Of a stretch of 64,000 nt of DNA, positions 34,007-41,875 are shown piece after piece. The notes under the pieces were generated by a model. It was not told where the DNA came from. It was given only the letters and a program-made list of their open reading frames with translations, and ran no database searches. Position 1 is the first letter of the stretch, and the number at the start of each line of letters is the position of its first letter. The stretch comes from Streptomyces tirandamycinicus (GTDB lineage Bacteria > Actinomycetota > Actinomycetes > Streptomycetales > Streptomycetaceae): positions 6,802,531-6,866,530 of the forward strand of contig NZ_CP029188.1 in NCBI RefSeq assembly GCF_003097515.1, in the 5' to 3' direction. Made by a program: the position numbers and the translations under genes.

Positions 34007-34837
34007 ATGGGTGAACACGTCGAGGCCAACGGGGCGCGGTTCTGGGTGGAGCGGCGGGGCGAGGGTCCCGACGTCCTGCTGCTGGCGGGTCTGAGTGATC
34101 CCGCCGAGGCCTGGCAGGCGCAGCTCGACGGACTCTCCGACCGCTACCGGGTCACCGCTTTCGACAACCGGGGAGCCGGGCGGACGCCGCTTCCCGACGG
34201 TCCTCTCACGGTCCCGATGATGGCCGAGGACGCCGCGGCTCTGCTCTCGGCCCTCGGCGTGGAACGCGCCCATGTAGCCGGCTTCTCCGGCGGCAGCCTG
34301 ATCGCCCAGGAACTGGCACTCCGCCACCCGGAGCGGGTACGCAGCCTCGTCCTCGTGTCCGCCTGGGCCCGTCCCGACGCCTACTTCCGGTCGATGGCCC
34401 GGTTCTGGCACTGGCTCGTCGCGAAGGCGCCCGGAGAACGCGCCATGCTCGAGGCGTTCCTGCTGTGGGTCTACACCCCCCGCGCCCATGAGAGTGGCAT
34501 GGTGGACCGGATCATCGACGAGACGCTGGCCTTCCCGCACCCCCAGTCCGCCGACGCGTTCCAGCGCCAGGTCGAGGCCTTCGCGGAGCACGAGACCCTC
34601 GACCGGCTGCCGGAGATCACCGCGCCGGCCCTCGTACTGTCGGGCGAGTGCGACCTCGCGGCGCCTCCCCGGTTCGGGCGGGCCGTGGCCGACGCCATTC
34701 CGGGTGCGGACTTCGAGATGCTGTTCGGGGAGGCCCACCAGCCGTTCCAGGAGTCGCCCGAGAAGTTCAACGCCCGGGTCGACGCGTTCTGGAGGGAAGT
34801 CGCGTGCCAGTGCCCGCCGACCGAGGGCGGCGTCTGA
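34007..34837 (+). CDS. Alpha/beta hydrolase
   Basis: The 276-residue protein starts MGEHVEANGARFWVERRGEG. It has the oxyanion region VLLLAGLSDPAEAWQAQL, DNRGAGRTPLPDG, the nucleophile elbow VAGFSGGSLIAQELALRHPE, the acid in VLSGECDLAAPPRFG and the catalytic His in FGEAHQPFQESPEKF. This places it in the esterase/peroxidase-like alpha/beta family; the substrate is unknown. GGAGGAGGTG six bases before the ATG at 34007 is an excellent ribosome site, so longer upstream frames are rejected. Confidence 0.85.
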   Translation: MGEHVEANGARFWVERRGEGPDVLLLAGLSDPAEAWQAQLDGLSDRYRVTAFDNRGAGRTPLPDGPLTVPMMAEDAAALLSALGVERAHVAGFSGGSLIAQELALRHPERVRSLVLVSAWARPDAYFRSMARFWHWLVAKAPGERAMLEAFLLWVYTPRAHESGMVDRIIDETLAFPHPQSADAFQRQVEAFAEHETLDRLPEITAPALVLSGECDLAAPPRFGRAVADAIPGADFEMLFGEAHQPFQESPEKFNARVDAFWREVACQCPPTEGGV

Positions 34838-34968
34838 CGGCCGCGGCCACCGTACGAGCGCCCCGGCTGGCGGGGCGCGTGGGTCGAAGCCCGCATCGGG
34901 GGAACCCGTCCAGAGCGGGGCAACCCATCCGCCTCCGTGCACGACCGTCACCGCCGAAGGAGCACGCC

Positions 34969-35295
34969 ATGCCTGCCGGATCCAGCGCCAAGCGCGAACG
35001 CCAGTACGAGCACATCAAGGACAGTGCGCGGAAGCGGGGCGCCTCGCCCTCGCGTGCGAAGGAGATCGCCGCCCGGACGGTCAACAAGGAACGGGCCCGC
35101 GCCGGCGAGTCCAGGACCGCGAGCAGGACCTCCACCGAGGACCCCAAGTCCGCCTCCCAGCGCGGTGGCGAGCGGTCCCACCGGGGAGCGCAGGGACCGA
35201 CCCGGGACCAGCTCTACGAAGAGGCCAAGAGGAAGAACATCGAGGGCCGCTCCTCGATGAACAAGGACGAACTGCGCCGGGCTCTGGGCCGCTGA
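34969..35295 (+). CDS. Small basic protein with Rho_N/SAP-like C-terminus, plasmid-stabilisation-like
   Basis: The 108-residue, strongly basic protein starts MPAGSSAKRERQYEHIKDSA, is rich in Lys, Arg and Ser, and ends RDQLYEEAKRKNIEGRSSMN followed by KDELRRALGR. That end is a helix-extended-helix resembling Rho N-terminal/SAP nucleic-acid-binding motifs. Proteins of this type are often labelled plasmid stabilisation protein in actinobacteria, although no plasmid role is implied here. DNA or RNA binding is plausible. GAAGGAGCACGCC sets the ATG. A strong terminator follows. Confidence 0.8.
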   Translation: MPAGSSAKRERQYEHIKDSARKRGASPSRAKEIAARTVNKERARAGESRTASRTSTEDPKSASQRGGERSHRGAQGPTRDQLYEEAKRKNIEGRSSMNKDELRRALGR

Positions 35296-35322
35296 CCTCT
35301 CGCCGCCCCGCTGTGTCCCCTC

Positions 35323-35364
35323 GGCGGTCCGGCAAGCGGCCCGCGGCCCGCCTGCCGGACCGCC
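35323..35364 (+). terminator. Terminator after the basic protein gene
   Basis: GGCGGTCCGGCA and TGCCGGACCGCC form a perfect 12-bp stem with an 18-base loop, 28 bases after the stop codon. Confidence 0.7.
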
Positions 35365-35399
35365 ATGGGCCATGGGCCGAGGGCCGAGGGCCGAGGGCC
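35365..35399. repeat. 7-bp tandem repeat ATGGGCC/GAGGGCC
   Basis: Two copies of ATGGGCC are followed by three of GAGGGCC, immediately after the terminator stem. Confidence 0.7.
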
Positions 35400-35731
35400 G
35401 CGGGCTTGCCGGGCCAGCCCGGCGCCCCGCGCCCCGCACCCGCCGCCCGCCGGGCGAAACGGGCGGCACGGCACGGCCCCACCGACTGCCCCGTGCGCCG
35501 TACGCTCGAAAGTGTCCGGGTGAGGAGTGTGACGGCCCTCGCCCGGACCCGCGGAGCGGGAGAAAACGGTATGCCGCACCCCGTGCACCGGCGGATCGCC
35601 CCGCTGCCCCCAGTACGTGAGTGATTCTCCGAGTACGGGAGCCGAGAGCGGGCACCCGGAGCGCTGGACGCCCCCGTGCCCGGGCGTTCGCACGGGAAGC
35701 CGGGACGGGGACGACAGGGGCTGGGGGCGGA

Positions 35732-36037
35732 GTGCCGAAGGAGCGGGAACTGTCGGTGCGCGAGATCGCGATACTGGACCAGATCGAGGCCGGTCTGCGC
35801 GCGGAGCCACCCGTTCGGCGGGGCCCCGCCGGGCGCGAGGTGCTGCTCGTGGCGGCGGTGGCGACGGCGACGCTGGCCGGGGTGCTGTTCCTGTGGGCGG
35901 CCGCCACCCGGTCGTCGGAGATCGGGCTGGCCGCCGTCGCCGTGTGGGTGACCGCCGTGCTGCTGGTCTCCCGGCGGCTGGGCCACGGCCCGGGAGCGTT
36001 CCGGCCCTCGGGACTCCTGCGGTACCGGCCGCGGTGA
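35732..36037 (+). CDS. DUF3040 membrane protein
   Basis: The 101-residue protein starts VPKERELSVREIAILDQIEA. Its cytosolic head has the LSxxExxxLxxIE pattern of DUF3040, followed by two membrane helices (about 37-56 and 63-80). The function of the family is unknown; members are small actinobacterial membrane proteins. The GTG at 35732 follows a G-rich ribosome site, GGGGGCGGA. The frame extends upstream to 35621, but that part lacks the family sequence. Confidence 0.78.
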   Translation: MPKERELSVREIAILDQIEAGLRAEPPVRRGPAGREVLLVAAVATATLAGVLFLWAAATRSSEIGLAAVAVWVTAVLLVSRRLGHGPGAFRPSGLLRYRPR

Positions 36038-36127
36038 GACCGTCCGCGACGGGCCCGCGACCACCCGCGGTGCTGCACGCGTGATCCGAGCGCCCGCGCC
36101 GGGGCCCGTCCCCGCCGCACCGCCGCG

Positions 36128-36610
36128 TCAGCCGTCGAGCGGCAGCACGTCCGGCACCTGGGTGCGCAGCAGCTGCCCGTCCGCCCGGACGTTGCACTCG
36201 TTGACGGTGCGGGAGACCTCCCGAACGGAGCCGCCCCGGCTGTGCAACCGCAGGGTCACCGTCACCTCGCCGAGGCCCCGGCGTGGCCCGTCCGCCTCGG
36301 CGAAGGACCGGTACAGCGTGTTGGGCCAGCGGTCGGAGTCGTCGTCCTGCCAGAGCCGTACGGCCGGATCGCTGAACCGGCAGGGCTGCCCGCCGTGCGG
36401 CTCCTGCAGCAGCGAGTGGCTCAGGGGCAGGGTGCCGAGCAGGGGAACGAGCCGGGAACGCAGGTCGTGGTTCTCGATGAAGCGGTACTGCTGCCACTTC
36501 CTGCCGCTGGGGACCGTCATCCGCAGAGTGACGAGCAGGAAGGAATGTCCCTCGGAGGACAACTCCGGTGAGTCCAGGCGCCATTGCGGCCAGGATGTCG
36601 ACAAGGCCAC
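36128..36610 (-). CDS. Hypothetical protein, unrecognised
   Basis: The 160-residue protein is read from the GTG at 36610 (GAAGGGCAACG before it) and begins MALSTSWPQWRLDSPELSSE. It has no signal peptide, membrane helix or motif known to me. Alternating beta-like stretches (SFLLVTLRMTVPSGRKWQQY, then GEVTVTLRLHSRGGSVREVS) suggest a beta-rich fold. Codon use is normal for the window, with a lower GC share than its neighbours in the first third. It converges with the DUF3040 gene. Confidence 0.65.
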   Translation of the reverse strand: MALSTSWPQWRLDSPELSSEGHSFLLVTLRMTVPSGRKWQQYRFIENHDLRSRLVPLLGTLPLSHSLLQEPHGGQPCRFSDPAVRLWQDDDSDRWPNTLYRSFAEADGPRRGLGEVTVTLRLHSRGGSVREVSRTVNECNVRADGQLLRTQVPDVLPLDG

Positions 36611-36714
36611 CGTTGCCCTTCCCCGCCTTCTCGGCTCAGCACCGCCCGTGCTCGGTCTCCACCGCCGAGTTTATGTCATCCCGTCATGTCCGCGGCCCGT
36701 CCTCGGCGCCGTCC

Positions 36715-36767
36715 GATTCCCTTGCGCCGTACGCCGTTTCGGATCCCTTGCCCCGTACGTCGCTTCG
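36715..36767. repeat. Tandem 26-27 bp imperfect direct repeat
   Basis: Units beginning GATTCCCTTGCGCCGTACGC at 36715 and GATCCCTTGCCCCGTACGTC at 36742 are adjacent and about 80 percent alike. They lie upstream of the unrecognised gene that starts at 36610 and could be part of its promoter control. Confidence 0.65.
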
Positions 36768-36844
36768 GAACGGGCACCGACCGGAGCCCGGCGCCGCGGC
36801 ACGCGCCCTCGAACGGCGACTCCCGTGCGGCCCCCGTCGCGCGG

Positions 36845-38398
36845 TCACCGCGAGGGCCGCCCGGGATCCGCGGCGGGGGAGAGGTACGCCCGGTGGCCGG
36901 CCCGGGAGCGCAGGTCGGGGAGGCGGTGCTCGCGCCAGCCGCGGGCGAACGCCGGAGGGGGCTTCCCGCCGGAGACGAGCACCACGACCGGCCGCTCCAT
37001 CGCCGCGCGGGCCAGGGCGGCGGGCGTGATGCTCTCGTCGTGGCCGGAAGGCTGGCGGGAGGCGCATCCGGTGCGGAACGCGACGCGCACTGCCTCCTCG
37101 CCGGCGACGACGCACGGCGGCCATACACCCTGGGCACGCAGCTCAGCGGCGACCCGGCCGAAGGCGACCGTGTCCGAGCGCACCCGGTTCGTGACCCCGT
37201 CGAGCAGCCGGTACTGGATCCAGAGATGGCCCGCGACGGCCGCGGCGAGCACACAGACGAAGACCGCCCGCCCGCGTGGCCTCGCACGGCAGGCCGCCAC
37301 CAGCGCCACGGCCGCCGGGAGTGCCAGCAGCGCGTAGGCGGGCAGGAGGAAGCGCGGGGCCGCGTAGTCGACGGTGAAGAGGTACGGCACGGCCATCGAC
37401 ACCCCCGCCGCCGTCGCGACCGCGATCTCCGTGCGGTAGGCCGTCCGCCGGGCGGCGAGGACTCCGGCGGCCACGATCACGGGCAGCGCGAGGAACCAGA
37501 GGGACGCCGCCGGATGCTGCCAGGCCACGTCGCAGGGGCGGCACAGCGTACGGCCGCCCAGGGCGCGCACATGGTCGTCGACGGCGAAGTGCAGGCCCAG
37601 ATGGCCCTGGATCTCACTCGCGCGCCGCAGCCGTGCGCCGAGTCCCCCGTACCGCAGATACGCCTCGGCGATCCACCCGGCCCAGCCCAGGGCGGCACCG
37701 GCCGCCGGCGCGGCGATCAGGGGGATCCGGTGGCGTACCCGCAGCACCAGCGCCGCGGCGGCGAGCGGCAGGACCAGCCATACCGCGTCGGCCGGCCGCA
37801 TCAGCGCCGTGAAGGCCACCGCGGCACCCAGGCCGGTGAGCGCCCCGCCGTTTCGGGAGTCCCGGGCCGCCCGCAGGAAGCAGCCCACGGCGGCGAGCGC
37901 ACCGAAGGCGACCCAGAGGTTCGGCATCACCTGGGGCCCGTAGAAGACGGTGACCCAGAGTCCCGCGAACAGGGCTCCGCCGGTGGCGGCCACGACGGTG
38001 GGCAGCAGTCCCCGCCATGCCCGCAGCGCCACGAACAGCGCGCAGCCGGACAGCACCGCCAGGCACACGCGCAGGGCCGCCACGGAGGGCGTGACGGCGG
38101 TGAAGGGCGCGACGAGGTACGTGATGCCCCGGGCGCGCGGTGCGCTGAAGAACGCCGCCGGCGCCTCGGTGCTCACCTGGCTGACGTACACCGTCTCGTC
38201 CCAGCCGAGTCCCACACCCGGTACCGAGAGGACCAGCTGCACGAGGGTGAAGACCGCGGCGACGGCCAGCGGGGGCCAGGGCCAGCGTCGGGCACGCGCC
38301 CGAAGCCGGTCGGCCCGGCCGGACGCCCCGCCGCTCGTGTGTCCGCCTCCGCCCGGCACACCGTCCCGGTGGCCGGGCAGCACGTCCGAAGGTTCCAT
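36845..38398 (-). CDS. Polytopic membrane protein of GT-C glycosyltransferase type
   Basis: The 517-residue protein starts MEPSDVLPGHRDGVPGGGG and has about ten to twelve membrane helices beginning at residue 40 (PLAVAAVFTLVQLVLSVPG). The first outward loop contains VGLGWDETVYVSQVSTEAPA; an acidic pair at this place is the mark of GT-C enzymes, which use lipid-linked sugars such as polyprenyl-phosphomannose. The C-terminal soluble part (about 430-517) is outside. The acceptor is unknown and no partner genes are adjacent. The ATG at 38398 is the first Met in front of the membrane part with a plausible ribosome site (GGGGCCAGGC). Confidence 0.75.
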   Translation of the reverse strand: MEPSDVLPGHRDGVPGGGGHTSGGASGRADRLRARARRWPWPPLAVAAVFTLVQLVLSVPGVGLGWDETVYVSQVSTEAPAAFFSAPRARGITYLVAPFTAVTPSVAALRVCLAVLSGCALFVALRAWRGLLPTVVAATGGALFAGLWVTVFYGPQVMPNLWVAFGALAAVGCFLRAARDSRNGGALTGLGAAVAFTALMRPADAVWLVLPLAAAALVLRVRHRIPLIAAPAAGAALGWAGWIAEAYLRYGGLGARLRRASEIQGHLGLHFAVDDHVRALGGRTLCRPCDVAWQHPAASLWFLALPVIVAAGVLAARRTAYRTEIAVATAAGVSMAVPYLFTVDYAAPRFLLPAYALLALPAAVALVAACRARPRGRAVFVCVLAAAVAGHLWIQYRLLDGVTNRVRSDTVAFGRVAAELRAQGVWPPCVVAGEEAVRVAFRTGCASRQPSGHDESITPAALARAAMERPVVVLVSGGKPPPAFARGWREHRLPDLRSRAGHRAYLSPAADPGRPSR

Positions 38399-38642
38399 GC
38401 CTGGCCCCGTCGCAGAACGTGGACGGATCTCCGGATGTCTCCGTCCCGTCCTGCCACGCTGGGCCCGCCGCGGTGCCGCCACCACGCCGGCGGGGCAGTC
38501 GGACCAACGGGCCCGTCCGAACGGGTGGGGGCGTCACCCGGGAGGCCCCGACGGCCACGCCCGGCGCACACCGCCGGGCCCCGGCCCGCGGTGCCGCCGG
38601 TTCCGCGTCCCGCGACGCGAGGCGTTCCCGCCGGCACGGCTG

Positions 38643-39236
38643 CTACTCCGCGGCGGGCCGGTAGACGCACACGTGCACACCGGTGCCGCTGGTGACCGTG
38701 GAGACCAGCTCCAGCGTGTGCTTGCCGCCGTCGTCGGGGAAGACGCTCTTCCCGCCGCCGAGGAGCACCGGCATGATCATCAACCGGAGTTCGTCGACCA
38801 GCCCCTCACTGATGAGGGTGCGCGCCAGGGTCGGGCTGCCCATGACGACCAGGTCGCCTCCCTCGGTACCCCGCAGCTCCCGGATCCGGGTGACGGCCTC
38901 GTCCCCGGGGATGCGCCTGGTGTTGTGCCACGTCAGCTTGTCCTCGCCCAGCGTCTGCGACACGACGTACTTCGGGAGCGCGTTCATCCGGTCGGCGAAG
39001 GGGTCCCCGGCCCGCTCCGGCCACGCGCCCGCCATCGTCTGCCAGGTGCGGCGCCCGAACAGCAGCCCCTCCGCGCTCCTCAGCACCTCGTCGAACGAAG
39101 CGCCCACCGTCTCCGGGTCGAAGAACGGGTGTGACCAGCCGCCATGGGCGAAGCCGCCCTCGGTGTCCTCATCGGGACCACCCGGGGCCTGTACGACTCC
39201 GTCCAGGCTGATGAACTCGGTGATGACGACGCGCAT
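38643..39236 (-). CDS. Dihydrofolate reductase family protein (RibD C-terminal domain)
   Basis: The 197-residue protein starts MRVVITEFISLDGVVQAPGG and has LLFGRRTWQTMAGAWPER, GEDKLTWHNTRRIPGD, LVVMGSPTLARTLISEGLVD and VLLGGGKSVFPDDG, the RibD_C/DHFR-like fold that binds NADPH. Proteins of this group are common actinobacterial reductases of unknown substrate; it is not expected to be the housekeeping DHFR. The ATG at 39236 begins the family sequence directly. It is transcribed alone, leftward. Confidence 0.88.
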   Translation of the reverse strand: MRVVITEFISLDGVVQAPGGPDEDTEGGFAHGGWSHPFFDPETVGASFDEVLRSAEGLLFGRRTWQTMAGAWPERAGDPFADRMNALPKYVVSQTLGEDKLTWHNTRRIPGDEAVTRIRELRGTEGGDLVVMGSPTLARTLISEGLVDELRLMIMPVLLGGGKSVFPDDGGKHTLELVSTVTSGTGVHVCVYRPAAE

Positions 39237-39417
39237 GGGAGTGGCTCCTCACTCTGCTCCGGTGGACTACGGGAGGAGAGACGGCGCGAAGCGCGAAAGG
39301 TCATCGCGTGCCCTCGGCCCCCCTGGGGTGACATGGAGCACAGTAGACGAGCCGGCGCGGCGGAAAGGATCTTTTCGCGGCCGGCGGAACGCTCCCGGCA
39401 GAGCCGCCCGGCGCAGG

Positions 39418-39651
39418 TCAGGCGTGGTCGGTGAGTTCCGAGACGCCCTTGCGGCGGGCACAGTGCGCGCAGCAGAAGAACTGCCCGTCGGCCTGCAGCC
39501 CGTGACCGAGGATCCGGCACCCGCAGTTCTCGCACATCGGTGCCATGCGCTGGGCCGCGCACTCGATGCTGTCGAACGTGTGCACCGCCCCCGCGGCGTG
39601 CACCTCGAACGACATCTCGTAGTCGTTGCCGCAGACTTCGCACGTGGCCAT
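39418..39651 (-). CDS. Small cysteine-rich metal-binding protein (prokaryotic metallothionein-like)
   Basis: The 77-residue protein starts MATCEVCGNDYEMSFEVHAA. It has four cysteine groups: CEVC, a single Cys in FDSIECAAQRM, CENCGC, and CCAHC, with two His in between (HAAGAVHTF). The spacing suits one or two zinc ribbons. Similar short proteins in actinobacteria are labelled metallothionein-like; a metal-storage role is not proven. AAGGGCACAACC precedes the ATG at 39651. Confidence 0.8.
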   Translation of the reverse strand: MATCEVCGNDYEMSFEVHAAGAVHTFDSIECAAQRMAPMCENCGCRILGHGLQADGQFFCCAHCARRKGVSELTDHA

Positions 39652-40084
39652 GGTTGTGCCCTTCGAGCTCCGGGGGTGTTGCCCGGAAGGTAGCGAGAGA
39701 GGGCTCCCGGACCCGGCGACACGGACGAGCGCACGGCCGACGGGTCTACACGCACCACCCGCCCGGCCCCACCACGGTGGCGGTCCCGCTCGCACCCCCG
39801 CCCGGCCGTCGCCCGCCGCTTCCGTACGCGTCCCGGGGAGCCGCGGGCCGAACACCCCGCGCCAGCGCCCGCAACCGCGTCCGCCCCCGCGCCCCGACGG
39901 GAGCCGGGCGGCGGTGTTCGGCCGCGGCGCCGTCGGCGAAGGACCCGCCCGGGCGCAGTGGGGCGGGTCCCGCACGTGTCGTGCGGGGCCGTGCGGGGGC
40001 GACTGGTATGCCTGTGACCGGCTTCCGCGGATCCCGTACTGCCGGGAGGCGGTGGGGCGGGACCGGACGAGAGGGGAATGCGCC
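39652..40084. other. Divergent intergenic region before the RCC1 gene
   Basis: About 430 bases hold the promoters of the leftward Cys-rich gene and the rightward RCC1 gene. Open frames here are shadows. Around 40010-40075 the sequence is slightly less GC-rich and should contain the RCC1 promoter, but no clear boxes are visible. Confidence 0.4.
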
Positions 40085-41383
40085 ATGGATGAGCCGAACC
40101 GGCCGGTCCGCAGCACCGCCGGCCGTACCGGCGGGGTGCTGGCCGCCGTGCTGGTGGCGGCGCTGGCCTGGACGCCGGGCGCCCACGCGGCCGGCCCGGG
40201 CGGCGACGGCGGCGCCGTGCCGTTCACACAGGCCTGGGGAGACAACGATGACGGTCAGCTCGGCACCGGCGGCGGCGCCGGCAGCGCCGTGCCCGTCACC
40301 GTTCCCGGCCTGACCGGGATCAGGGGCCTCGCGGCAGGCTACGAGCACAGCCTGGCGCTGTTGCGGGACGGCACCGTGTGGGCGTGGGGTGACAACGACC
40401 ACGGCCAGCTGGGCGACGGCACCGAGACCGACAGCGGCACCCCGGTCCGGGTCCTGGGCCTCACCGGCGTGAAGGCCGTCGCCGCGGGCGACGACTTCAG
40501 CCTGGCGCTGCTGCGGGACGGCACGGTGCGGGCGTGGGGTGACAACGACAACGGCCAGCTGGGCGACGGCACGCTCGCCGACAGTTCCCTGCCCGTGCAG
40601 GTGCACGGCCTCTCCGGGGTGAAGGCCGTCGCCGGCGGCGACAACCACGCCGTCGCGCTGCTGCGGGACGGCACCGTGCGGGCATGGGGTGACAACGACC
40701 ACGGCCAGCTGGGCAACGGCAGACTCACCGACAGCACCATCCCGGTCCGGGTGCAGGGCCTCACCCGGGCCGGGGCTGTGGCCGCCGGCGGCAACCACAG
40801 CCTCGCGGTCGTGCGGGACGGCCAGGTGCGGGCCTGGGGCGACAACTTCTCGGGGCAGCTGGGCAACGGCACCAACATCGACAGCACGACCCCGGTGGAG
40901 GTACAGGCACTCACCGGCGTCGAGGCGGTCGGGGCAGGGCTCGGCCACAGCCTCGCCCTGGCGGGCGACGGCACCGTGTGGGCCTGGGGCGACAACGCCT
41001 CGGGGCGACTCGGCGACGGCACCACGACCGACAGCACCGTCCCGGTGCGGGTACGGGGCCTGCGCGGCGTGACCGCCATCGCCACCGCCGAGGAGCACAA
41101 CCTCGCCGTGACGTCATCCTGCGACTGCCGCGGCGCAGGCCCGCCCGTCCGGCCGTCCTGCCGCTGCGGCGGCGGACCGGACGGGCTCCCCGGGATCGGG
41201 CCGTCCGGTCCCGGCGACGCACCGGCCGGCTCCGGGAGCGCCGTCCACGCCTGGGGCGAGAACGGCGACGGGCAACTCGGCAACGAATCCACCGCCGACA
41301 GCAGTGTGCCCGTGGGTGTGACCACCGCCCGCGGGAAGATCACCCTGATCGCGGCGGGTGGTGAACACAGCCTGGCGGGATGA
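40085..41383 (+). CDS. Secreted RCC1-repeat (beta-propeller) protein
   Basis: The 432-residue protein starts MDEPNRPVRSTAGRTGGVLA, a signal peptide ending at AHA (residue 35). Seven RCC1-type blades follow, each near 50 residues, with the signature WGDNxxGQLGxG and AAGxxHSLAL. The first five internal repeats are almost identical in DNA at a spacing of about 150 bases. Between blades 6 and 7 lies an insert with CDCRGAG and SCRCGGG, four cysteines that may form disulfides outside the cell. RCC1 folds are seven-bladed propellers used for protein binding; the target is unknown. GAGAGGGGAATGCGCC sets the ATG at 40085. A strong terminator follows. Confidence 0.88.
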   Translation: MDEPNRPVRSTAGRTGGVLAAVLVAALAWTPGAHAAGPGGDGGAVPFTQAWGDNDDGQLGTGGGAGSAVPVTVPGLTGIRGLAAGYEHSLALLRDGTVWAWGDNDHGQLGDGTETDSGTPVRVLGLTGVKAVAAGDDFSLALLRDGTVRAWGDNDNGQLGDGTLADSSLPVQVHGLSGVKAVAGGDNHAVALLRDGTVRAWGDNDHGQLGNGRLTDSTIPVRVQGLTRAGAVAAGGNHSLAVVRDGQVRAWGDNFSGQLGNGTNIDSTTPVEVQALTGVEAVGAGLGHSLALAGDGTVWAWGDNASGRLGDGTTTDSTVPVRVRGLRGVTAIATAEEHNLAVTSSCDCRGAGPPVRPSCRCGGGPDGLPGIGPSGPGDAPAGSGSAVHAWGENGDGQLGNESTADSSVPVGVTTARGKITLIAAGGEHSLAG

Positions 41384-41435
41384 GTATCGGGCCCGGTCCG
41401 GGCGTTCGGCCGAGGCGGCTCCGCGAGCACCCGCC

Positions 41436-41468
41436 GCCGTGCCCGCCTCCCCGGGAGGCGGGCACGGC
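41436..41468 (+). terminator. 15-bp hairpin terminator after the RCC1 gene
   Basis: GCCGTGCCCGCCTCC and its exact reverse complement are separated by only three bases, 53 bases past the stop codon. It is the most stable short stem seen in this part of the window. Confidence 0.8.
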
Positions 41469-41511
41469 CGCACCCCGGTGAGCGCCTGCGGGCCGCACCC
41501 CGGTGAGCGCC
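41467..41511. repeat. Direct repeat of 20 bp, two copies
   Basis: GCCGCACCCCGGTGAGCGCC occurs at 41467-41486 and again at 41492-41511, immediately after the terminator. Confidence 0.8.
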
Positions 41512-41565
41512 CCCTGGCCGACGCGGCCCGTGGCGGACGGTTGCTCAGCAGGTACCCTCCCCTGC

Positions 41566-41811
41566 ATGAGCAGCCGTCCCCGTCGTCGTGCATGGCCCCC
41601 GCAGGTCGTGGAACTTCCGCCCCCCGCCTATCCGGCCCACGACGGAGCGCTGCAGATCACCGCGACCGACTGCGAACGCTGCGGCACCCGCCTGTCCGGC
41701 ATCAACGGCCGCTACGCGTGCGGGGTGTGCGGGTGGACGAACCCCTGGAACGACGGGCACCGCGATCTGCCGAGCGCCGAGGAGGACCCCGACTTCCCGC
41801 ACCGGCGATAG
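41566..41811 (+). CDS. Small zinc-ribbon protein
   Basis: The 81-residue protein starts MSSRPRRRAWPPQVVELPPP and carries one zinc ribbon, CERCGTRLSGINGRYACGVC, followed by GWTNPWNDGHRDLPSAEEDP. Similar short proteins occur in other Streptomyces; function unknown. No ribosome site is seen, and TACCCT at 41553-41558 lies at leaderless distance from the ATG, so the mRNA may start at the AUG. It converges with the acetyltransferase gene. Confidence 0.7.
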   Translation: MSSRPRRRAWPPQVVELPPPAYPAHDGALQITATDCERCGTRLSGINGRYACGVCGWTNPWNDGHRDLPSAEEDPDFPHRR

Positions 41812-41875
41812 CCGGGGGCGCCCGCCCCGATGGTGCCCGCCCCGGCGGGCCGGGCGCCCGTCGTGGAGCCGTTCC

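Larger units (their letters stand above)
35296..35731. other. Intergenic region with terminator and 7-bp repeats
   Basis: It holds the hairpin at 35323-35364, the 7-bp repeat at 35365-35399 and, toward the right, the promoter region of the DUF3040 gene with two GAGTACG words near 35610-35637. No gene was recognised. Confidence 0.45.
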
